Positions 55,953 to 64,000 of a stretch of DNA of 64,000 nt are shown piece after piece. This stretch comes from Cutaneotrichosporon cavernicola (taxonomy: Eukaryota; Basidiomycota; Tremellomycetes; Trichosporonales; Trichosporonaceae). The DNA is taken from NCBI RefSeq assembly GCF_030864355.1, contig NC_083397.1, positions 1,302,001 to 1,366,000 of the forward strand, written 5' to 3'. The notes beneath the pieces were generated by a model, which saw nothing but the letters and a program-made list of their open reading frames with translations, was not told where the DNA came from and made no database searches. Each line of letters begins with the position of its first letter. Position 1 is the stretch's first letter. Made by a program: the position numbers and the translations under genes.

Positions 55953-58900
55953 CTACTTGTCCATCCTCTGGTACCCAGACGTGTCGATACGCGGCACCTC
56001 AATGCATTCGATAACCATACGCTGCCCACGGCCACGGCCAGAGCGAGCCCACTCAACCCCCTTCGAGTCGCCTCTCCCGCCCTGGCCATTGTCCTTGGAC
56101 CCACGACTCGACCCGTCAGACACGGGAATAGGCGACCCCACAGCACCCGTACGCCGGGCCGTCTGCCGCCGAGTAATGCGCACCGCCTCCGTCTTGACCT
56201 TGCGCTGCGTAGCGACTCTTTGGCTAGACCGCGGCGTCACCGGGTCGCCACCTGTACGCCGCGCCATCGCACGCTTGGTTCCGCCATCCGGTCCAGGAAG
56301 GGAGGCGTCCTTTCGCTTCCGCTGCAACGGGTCTTGTACAATCGCCGCCTCCACCAGGAGGACAATCTCCTCGCTTGGCGTTTCCCTCTCCTCCTCCGTC
56401 TCTTCCTCAGCGTCCCCCCGCTTCCCTCCCTGCGGCGACGCCTCACGCGTCTCGGCGATATTCTCATCCTCGTTCCCAATCACCTCGAGCATGTGTAGCG
56501 GGTGAACAACGTGGATTTCCGGGTTCTCTGGCGCGACGCACATCTTGAGCACCTTGGCATGCGCCAGTTCCTGGTACCGCTCAGTCCGGTACGACTTGCC
56601 CAGCGCTGGTAATGTTGTCAGCTCAACCGTCGCTATTGAGGCCGGTAAAGCCTCAGGAGGAGAGAGCGCCGCCTCTGACGGGCAGTCGACGCGCGGACGC
56701 GGCTGATCACCGTCTTCGTGATTCCGTACCACATGGCGGTATAAGTGGCTAATAGTCGACGAGCGCAGGTGGCAGTCTGATGTCAGCCGAAAGTTCTGTC
56801 ATCATCACAGGTTACCTTCATACGGGCAAACAAGCTTCTCGCACACGTGCATGGCCAGCATGTGCTGCTCAAGCTTGCCCGCAGTGCGGAACGACGCGCT
56901 GTCGCAATTACCCCAGTAGCACTTGTAGAGCTCAAGGTTGCCAAAGGTGAAGGCGGCCTGTCCCGCATGGTTTCTGGCCAGCACATGTCTGAGCAGCTTG
57001 GATTCGGACGCCATCTCTGCCTCGCACCCCTTCCACTCGCAAACGTAGTTGCCAAGCCGGTTAAGCAGGCTGTCCCGGGCGAGCACACTCTTGAAGGGCT
57101 CACGCATCGGCGGCTCGGGAGGATGCGCGAACCGGTCCTTGATCACCTCCGGCTCACGGATACGTTGAGCTGTCCCGCGCGAGATTGAGGCAGAGATGAT
57201 CTTCGTCACCGGGTAGGTCTGGGCAGCGCGTGGCCGGCGGCTGACCCTCTCAGGCTCCAAGTACGGATCAGCATCGTCTCTAAACGGGTCTGGTGTCAGC
57301 AATGCTAGGCTAACCAACAAACGCACCGTACACCCCGCGCGCAATCAACTGCTCACGCCTCGTCCGCGAGATTGGTACGACTACCATTGCTCGGTTGATC
57401 GGCCCGATTCTCTTCGGCTGCGCGTGCGCAGCAGCCTGCGGACCAGGTGCATCTAAAGCAGAAGGTGATGCAACGGGTGTCTTGGACGTTCCGTTCGAGG
57501 TACTCGCCAAAGTGCCGGTCTGCGGGGTGCCAGCTCGCCCAACGGGCAACACTACGTCAGAAATGCCACTGGGGCCCGGCGTGGCGGAGCTCGCCGAAGT
57601 GGGAGCTGGAGCAACACTTCCCATAGGGCTTGCGAGCCCAACCACCGCTAGGTTCTTCGGTTCTAGAGGCCGCGGCGAATTGCGGGCAGGCGTTTTCTGT
57701 GGCTGGCTTGGGCTAGCTCGCTGGCTCCTCGATATGCTGGCCGGTCCGCTCGAACTAGCCCTCGCCGGTTGCGCGGCGATGGCCCTGACCACTTCCACCT
57801 GGCTAGGAGGAGCTCTAACCGGTTGACCGAAGCCATTCTGCCGTGACCTAGTCGCCGTCGCCCTCGCCACAGCCTGCAGCGCCGCCAACGTCGCGGGATA
57901 CAAGTCGGGATCGATTCCCTCTGACAGAATGGCGGGACGTACCGCAGCCTCGCGTTCTCCACCGGCTGCGATCTGCAGCTTACCAGTTCCAGGCGGACGT
58001 CCGATCTTGGGCGGTTGAGACGCGGGAGTCGGTGAAGCTGCGGCTGCAGGCTGGGACGACGGCCGCGCGGCTGGGTCAGTTGGGGCTTGGGCAGCAGTTG
58101 CAGTTGGCGCTGGCGCCGTCGAGGGCGCTGGTTGAGATGTCAGTCCGGGCTGCGATGGCCCCGCCTCAGGAACAGGACGAGCCGCAGGATGAGTAGTGAC
58201 CGTCGGATGAGAAGGCCATGGGCGAGCCTGACGCGGAGCGTCGTTGCCTGCACCGAACCGCATAGCAGATGGAGCCACTGCTGCGGCTGACGCTTGTGTC
58301 TCAGGCGTGCGTACCTGTGCGGCCTGCGGATCCTGGCTTGACTGGCTGTGTTGAGAGTTCCAAACGCGCTCCGACGCCTTTGCAATGACGTACACAGGCC
58401 CAGCTCCGGCCATCTCCTCCCGGCGAACATAGCCCTCGCTGTGGCCTGAGGAGATGTTGACGGCTTTGCGAGGGGTTGAGACCTGCGAGGCGGAGATCGG
58501 AACCAATCTAGTCCCATTAGGGGTTCTTGGCGTCGTCGGCGCGGGTGCGTGGCCAGGAGATGCGCGGCCAGGAGCTGCTGGCGTCGCAGGTGGGGTCTGG
58601 CCAGCCAGGGACGCGACAGGCCTCGGTGCTATTGGAATAGGCCGAGGAGGCCTAACAGCGGTTTGAGCGGCCGCAGGAGGCCTTGCTGCTTGAGCGTGTG
58701 GCGCAGGTAGTTTGGCCACTTCAGCCGGGCCAGGCGCTGGAGTAGATGGCCTCGCCGCTGGCGGTCTCGCAGCTGACTGTCTCGCAGGCCCTGCCGACAG
58801 CGCTGAGACGGCATCAACTTGGGCACTGCGAACAGCCGGAGGCGCTACTTGAGTTTCTGGCCGCTGGGAGATTGGGGCCGCGTACTGAGCTGGACGCTGC

Positions 58901-59940
58901 CTAACCGGTGCGGGCGGTGCTGGCCGGGGGGAGGCCTGAGAGGCTTGACGCGGAGCATGGCCCAGCGCTGAAGCCTGGAGAGGACGCTGGGGCACGGCCG
59001 ACCCGGATTCCTCACTTGGCCGCGGCACAGTCGACAGCGCCTGGGGAGAGACCGCGCCTTGAGGGGCCTGTAGCTGCGCTGTCGGCGCTGTCCCAGAAGG
59101 GGTGAGAAGCTGCCTGCTCCAAAGCTGCTGCACCCCGTGGGCCAGAGGTATCCCAGTGGACGAAGCGGTGGTCACCTGCGGCTGCTGCGCCCACGACTGT
59201 GGGGGAGAGGCGGCCGTTGTGTTGACCTGCGGAGTCGCGGAAGGTCTCGGCTGCTCTGGCTGAGATTGAGGGCTTTGTTGCGGCTGAGCCCCATGCTCGA
59301 AAGGCAGAGATGGTCTCCTCGAGTTTCCCAGTGAGTGTGATCCTCCAAACTGTTGGGAATGCTCTCCACTACCTTCCCGTACGCTACCCCGTGCTGTCTC
59401 GAACTTGTGCGCAAACATGCGCAGCTGAGAGAATGACTGCTGGACACTGTCGCGTCTGCCATGCAGAGATGTCCTGGTCTGCGACGTCGGCGAGCCCAGG
59501 ATGGGTCGGGACGAGGAGGGAGTGGCAGAACGATCGAGAACCGTGGCCGCGTTCTGAGCCGGGGAAGGGAAAGTCGCTGGACCAGTGGGAGGGTACGTCG
59601 ACTGCGTCTGGCTGTCTGAGTACAGGCCTTGCGACGGGTCCTGCATTGGCTGGCCTTGCGAATGACGATTAGCCAGATACCCCTGGGCCGGGGGTTGATG
59701 GGCGAGTGATTGATAGCTCTGGTTGCCTGGGGGATTGTGTTGAGGTTGTACAGTTTGTGAATGCTGCCCTCCGAAGGATTGAGATCCGCCGTCCAAAGCC
59801 CGCCCGGGCATCAGACTCGACCACGTCTGGCCGATGTATCCTTGTGGTGCGCCGGATTGTTGTTGTGGGTAGTGACCATCTCTGACATCAGCCCCGCCGC
59901 GCCACGCAAGTACTCACGGATAGCCCGTCCCTTCCGACAT
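55953..59940 (-). CDS. Large C2H2 zinc-finger protein with Gln/Pro/Ala-rich N-terminus
   Basis: Probable nuclear DNA-binding regulator. Four minus-strand exons: 59940-59918, 59881-57327, 57289-56816 and 56776-55953; about 1291 aa. Roughly the first 850 residues are low complexity, rich in Gln, Pro, Ala and Ser. Three C2H2 fingers follow, all with C-x4-C spacing: CEWKGC...HVLARNH, CYWGNC...HMLAMH, and CPYEDC...HVVRNH. The third finger is split by intron 3 right after CPYE. C-x4-C spacing is typical of the GLI/ZIC type. Past the fingers are an acidic stretch (AEEETEEERETPSEE) and basic segments (GRGRGQRMV). The first coding exon is 23 nt. I do not recognise a specific orthologue. Confidence 0.8.
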
Positions 59941-60447
59941 GGCGTACCTTTGAGGATGGGTGGAGTGTACCCCGCGCCGTGTTGAAGGCTGACAAGAAGT
60001 TGGGCCGAGGCAGAGAGTTCGTGTAGAGATAAGGGTAGATGGATGCACGTGACGCAATATAGAGGTAGATGTTGATGGACCTTCCCTCCGCCATTGGGGA
60101 ATGGCACCAAATAAGTTAATCGTTACGTCGATTCACGTGGGATCGACGTGGAAATGCCCCCGCTAATCAGGCTTCTTAAATGCTTTGAAGAATTGTAAGA
60201 ACAAGAATCAAGGTGATTAGAGTGCGGATTGGGGACGATTAGGAGGTTTCCAATTTGAGTATGGGTTTTCCAACGACGGAAGCCGAGTGCCGCCCGGTAC
60301 ATGCGGAGACAACAGAGGTGGACTCGTCTACCTGCAATAGGGACCTCCACTCACAGCAGTGGGCAAGAAATGTGGGGAGCAGGGTAGTTACCGCCCAACT
60401 TCCTCCAATCTTCTCTTTCACCATTGTCACTCTCCTCACTCACTAAC
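59941..60447. other. Divergent promoter between zinc-finger gene and LIP5
   Basis: About 0.5 kb separating divergently transcribed genes; AT-richer around 60160-60250, no supported gene. Confidence 0.55.
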
Positions 60448-61758
60448 ATGCTCCTCACCTCGGCCCTCGACACCGCCCGAACAGCGTCCGCACGACGCCT
60501 CATCGCCCGTGCCGTGAGCTCCCTCTCGCTGATCAAAAGCTGACTCCAGGCGACCGCCAGCTCGTCGCGATGCCTCGCCACAGCGACCGACGGCGCGCCA
60601 GAGGCCACGCCGAAGCGGCGATTCCCCAAACTCGACGACGGGTTGACGTTGGGTGACTTTGTCTCTGGCGAGCCCCTGCCGGACCCGTCGGAGCGTGTCG
60701 TGCTCGGCAACACTTCCCAGTGAGTCCCCCTCTGACGATCGGTCTGACTTCTGGCCCCGTCTGCCGTCCTTCCTGAAGCACCCGATCCCGCGCGGCAAGT
60801 CGTACACTTCCATCAAGCAGGACCTGCGCGGCCTCGGCTTGCACACTGTGTGCGAGGAGGCCAAGTGCCCTAACATCGGCGAGTGCTGGGGTGGCGGCAA
60901 GGGCACGGCGACTGCCACCATCATGGTAGGTCTCATTGTTGCGATGGGGTCTGACGCCAGCTCATGGGTGACACGTGCACGCGTGGCTGCCGATTCTGCT
61001 CGATCAAGACGTCGCGCGCGCCGCCTCCGCTGGACATCCACGAGCCCGAGAACACGGCCGAGGCCATCTCGCGCTGGGGTCTGGGGTACATTGTCCTGAC
61101 GTCTGTTGACCGCGACGACCTCGTCGACGGTGGTGCGGCGCACATTGCCAGCACGATTAGCAAGATCAAGCAGAAGGCGCCAAAGATCCTTGTCGAGGCG
61201 CTCACCCCTGACTTTGCAGGCAAGGGCGAGGAGACGATTGCGATGGTCGCGACTTCGGGCCTCGACGTGTTTGCGCACAACGTCGAGACGGTTGAGCGGT
61301 GCACGCCGTTTGTGCGTGACCGCCGCGCCAACTTCCAGCAGTCTCTTGACGTTCTCATCACTGCCAAGCGTTCGGCCGAGGCTGCCGGCAAGGAGATCCT
61401 CACCAAGACTTCTATCATGCTCGGCGTTGGCGAGCACCCGGACGAGATTACGGAGGCGCTCAAGCGTCTCCGTGAGGCCGAGGTTGATGTGGTCACGTTC
61501 GGCCAGTACATGCGCCCGACCAAGCGTCACATGAAGGTCGACCGGTATGTCGAGCCCGACGAGTTTGCCAAGTGGAAGCAGGTTGCCGAGGAGATGGGCT
61601 TCCTTTACGTCGCGTCGGGTCCTCTGGTTCGCTCGTCCTACAAGGCTGGCGAGTTCTTCATCGAGAATGTCCTCAAGAAGCGCCGTGCGGCGGCTGCTGA
61701 GCGCGCCACGGCCGAGCTCTCTGCCGCCGGTGCCAAGGCCGACGAGGTCTCTGTCTAG
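60448..61758 (+). CDS. LIP5: Lipoyl synthase, mitochondrial
   Basis: Radical-SAM enzyme inserting two sulfurs into octanoyl groups to make the lipoyl cofactor of pyruvate and 2-oxoglutarate dehydrogenases and the glycine cleavage system. Exons 60448-60513, 60550-60719, 60754-60925 and 60961-61758; about 401 aa. An Arg/Ala/Ser-rich presequence ([13 protein letters not shown]) precedes [15 protein letters not shown]. Auxiliary cluster: [12 protein letters not shown]; radical-SAM cluster: CTRGCRFC; the third auxiliary-cluster ligand Ser is in [25 protein letters not shown] and [13 protein letters not shown] are also diagnostic. Joining GNTSQ to PRLPSF requires removal of 34 nt that start GTGAGT and contain CTGAC but end in TG, not AG; no AG acceptor restores frame. 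So this is either a rare GT-TG intron or a damaged splice site. Confidence 0.92.
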
Positions 61759-62045
61759 ATGGACACACGCAGAGCTTGGCCTGCCCGATTCAACTCCATA
61801 CACATGTAGACCACTGTACACTAGACTCGATGCAGCGTTATTTCGGAAGCGCTCGTGGGTAGATGGGAGCGTGTGGGTATTAGGATTGGGCATTAGGCGA
61901 GCGCTAATACATTTGCTTCCGCTGATTAGGGCTTGAAACCTGTGTGTTGCTTTCATCTCGCGTTTCGGGCTTGCAACAACACCCTATTCTATTCTCCTCA
62001 ACTCATCCATCCATCCTGGAGACGTGCATCCGCACGCCGACCAGC
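61759..62045. other. Short intergenic region between LIP5 and TAF6
   Basis: Nearly 0.3 kb; nothing recognisable apart from a pyrimidine-rich leader before the TAF6 start. Confidence 0.5.
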
Positions 62046-63704
62046 ATGCCTGCCCCATCATTTATGGGAATCTACCCGCCAGATTCCGTGCAGGTGAGCT
62101 ATCTCTACCTCACCAGCTGACACCCAGGAGGTGCACCAGTCGCTTCCTCTAGACCCGCTAGGTCCAGGCGCGGCCGACCTCCTAGCCGGCGACGTCGAGT
62201 ACCGCCTACACTACCTCCTGCAAGAGGCGAAAAAGTTCATGGTGCACGGTAAGCGCACGACGCTCATGCCCGAGGATATAGAGCACGCGATGGAGGCGCT
62301 GAACATTGAGGTGCGTTGTCAGCTCCTTGGAAGACGTCTGCTGATGTCAGCCCGTGATTGTGCCGCCACGCCCGCTGCCGCAGGCGCCGTTTCTGGCAGT
62401 TCCTATTCCATCAGGAACTAGTGGCGCTCAGCAGCAGCTCTACACGGTCGTTGATGATGAGATCGACTTTGCGACATACCTCAAGGAGCCGCTGCCGCCC
62501 GCGCTGGCGAACAGCGCAGGTGTCAAGTGGAAGGCACACTGGCTGGCTGTCGAGGGTGTGCAGCCCGCGATTCCAGAAAACCCCGCACCCAGCTCGCGTG
62601 CCGGTCGTGAGCTTGACCCACAGTACTTTAGCTGACAGCAGCCTCGCGCCTGCCCGCGCCGACAACTGGTGCCGCGTCCCTCCGTCCCTCGGCCAAGCAG
62701 CACCTGACGACCGAGCTGCAGCTCTACTTCTCGCGCCTGACTGCAGCGCTTATACCAACGCTTGCACAGCTACCCAACCTCCCCGGCAACTCGGCGCCGG
62801 GTGCGCCGCAGTACTCGTTCCCAGACGCCGAGAGGCACCGCCTAGCTGCACTGGCGAGCGTGCGTTCGGACGCGGCTGTAGCTGGTGTGCTCGCGTATCT
62901 TGTCCGCTGGGTTGCTGAGAGCATCAATAAGACGCTTATGGGTGCAACAGGCACTATCGGGTGCCTCATCGACGTCGTCGAGGCTATACTCGACAACGAC
63001 GTGCTCTTCGTTGAGCCCTACGTGAGCTGGTCTGCATTGGAGTAAGCTGACAGCAGTTGCACCAGTTCCTGGGCCCGCTCCTTTCCATCCTCTTGACCGT
63101 GCCTCTCGGCCCACATCCCACGCCCTCTGGCATGTCGCCGAGCCCATTCGAGCTGCGCACGCGCGCCGCCGACGTCCTGGCCAAGCTCGTCAACCTCTAC
63201 GCCAACGGCTACCCTGGCCTGGTCCCACGCCTCCTCTCGACGCTCAAAAAGGCCCTTACAGCCAGTCCCTTCCCCTCTCCCCTTGGTGCGGAACATCCCC
63301 CTGCCGGGCGGTACGAGGGCGCGGTACTAGGCATCGGCGCGTGTGGCGTACACGCTGTCCGCGAGGCCGTGTGGGGAACCAACGGCGACGGGCTGGGCGC
63401 CATCAACGACCTCATTGGCCTCCTGTACCCTGGCGAGGGGCGGAAGAACAAGGCACCTCTAGTCCGCGCAACGATGAAGGCGCTGCTACTGCTTACGGTA
63501 CCCAAGCCCGAGGGAGTAACTGCTCCTGCACCCGACGCGGCGGCCGTGGCGGAGGCGTTTGGACCACACTTTGTGCGGGCGTTTGAGAAGCGGCCGTGGC
63601 AGGCACAGGAGCTCATGCGTCTCCGGAATGGCGGTGGGGCCGCTGAGGCGGAGGTTGATGCGGCGGGTGAGGAGGATGACGAGATGGAGGAGGTGCAGGC
63701 TTAG
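62046..63704 (+). CDS. TAF6: TFIID/SAGA subunit TAF6
   Basis: Histone-fold subunit of the general transcription factor TFIID (and SAGA in fungi). Five exons: 62046-62093, 62128-62310, 62351-62606, 62642-63021 and 63057-63704; about 504 aa. The histone fold begins IYPPDSVQEVHQSL and includes DVEYRLHYLLQEAKKFMVHG and TLMPEDIEHAMEALN. The linker DEIDFATYLKEPLPP and KAHWLAVEGVQPAIPENP are TAF6 signatures. QHLTTELQLYFSRL begins the HEAT-repeat domain, with VRWVAESINKTLM, HQFLGPLLSILLTVPLG and TRAADVLAKLVNLYANGYPG. The tail is acidic (GEEDDEMEEVQA). Intron sizes are 34-40 nt. Confidence 0.93.
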
Positions 63705-64000
63705 GCCTGTTGTATCATATCGAGCATGTATTAGTGCGGCGCGTGGGTGCTGTATTCTGATCGTTATTGCTACACCACGACAGGCGGCTCGTTGGTGCTG
63801 CCGCATTGGCTGTCATCTGCGACGTCCCGGTCGTCTTGGTCGTCTTGGCTCTTCGACGTCCGTCCACAACCTTTGCCCAAGTCGTACTCCCCGATGATGC
63901 CATGTCCCGAGACACTCAGTACAGCCTATGCATTACCTTTTCTCATGGGTATTTGGTTCCCTCGACCCAATCCTTAATCGACCCCCCTTTTCGCCACATG
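63705..64000. other. Right edge, intergenic
   Basis: About 300 bases downstream of TAF6 with no supported gene; a neighbouring gene may begin beyond the window. Confidence 0.4.

Overview
The window is gene-dense, GC-rich nuclear DNA from a fungus, most likely a basidiomycete yeast of the Tremellomycetes. A Trichosporon-like (Trichosporonales) genome fits best, but that is inference. The reasons are: protein-coding genes every 2-3 kb on both strands; many very short spliceosomal introns (31-60 nt, usually GTGAGT to CTGAC/CTAAC to AG); pyrimidine-rich leaders; and a gene set that includes metacaspase, DGAT2, Npr3, Yvc1, Rai1, HSF and an ELMO-domain protein. Almost all genes are multi-exon, so I rebuilt each one by joining open frames at GT/AG sites and checking phase and known family motifs. 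No rRNA, tRNA, CRISPR or transposon was found.

Layout. 1-17 kb, all on +: 3' part of a CLC chloride/proton antiporter, a class-3 (diacylglycerol) lipase, an NCS1 nucleobase permease, DGAT2 acyltransferase, ribosome factor Rpf2 and the 5'-end decapping factor Rai1. 17-25 kb: an Aro8-type aminotransferase (+), a Q/G-rich metacaspase (+), a degenerate alpha/beta-hydrolase-like protein (-) and a heat-shock-factor transcription factor (-). 25-41 kb: a PPP1R37-like leucine-rich-repeat protein (+), the vacuolar TRP channel Yvc1 (-), a GH5 glycosidase (+), a GNAT acetyltransferase (+), a short-chain dehydrogenase (+) and a cytochrome P450 (+). 41-55 kb: a Mob/phocein protein (-), a second GNAT (+), an SMP-30/gluconolactonase (+), sorting nexin 3 (-), an ELMO-domain protein (+), APC15 (-), Npr3 (+) and a small unknown protein (-). 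55-64 kb: a large C2H2 zinc-finger protein (-), lipoyl synthase (+) and TFIID subunit TAF6 (+).

The genes do not form one pathway. They are mostly housekeeping functions: lipid storage and turnover (DAG lipase, DGAT2), RNA and ribosome biogenesis (Rpf2, Rai1), transcription (HSF, TAF6, C2H2), vacuole and endosome ion and protein traffic (CLC, Yvc1, Snx3), TORC1 nitrogen sensing (Npr3), cell cycle (APC15), and mitochondrial lipoylation.

The most striking property is splicing. Conserved protein motifs can only be restored with extremely small internal exons: 2 nt and 12 nt in the aminotransferase, 8 nt in Rai1, 16 nt in DGAT2 and 20 nt in the Mob gene. Lipoyl synthase needs a 34-nt intron that ends in TG instead of AG, or carries a disabling 3' splice-site change. 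Several introns also hold long homopolymer runs or a hexanucleotide microsatellite.
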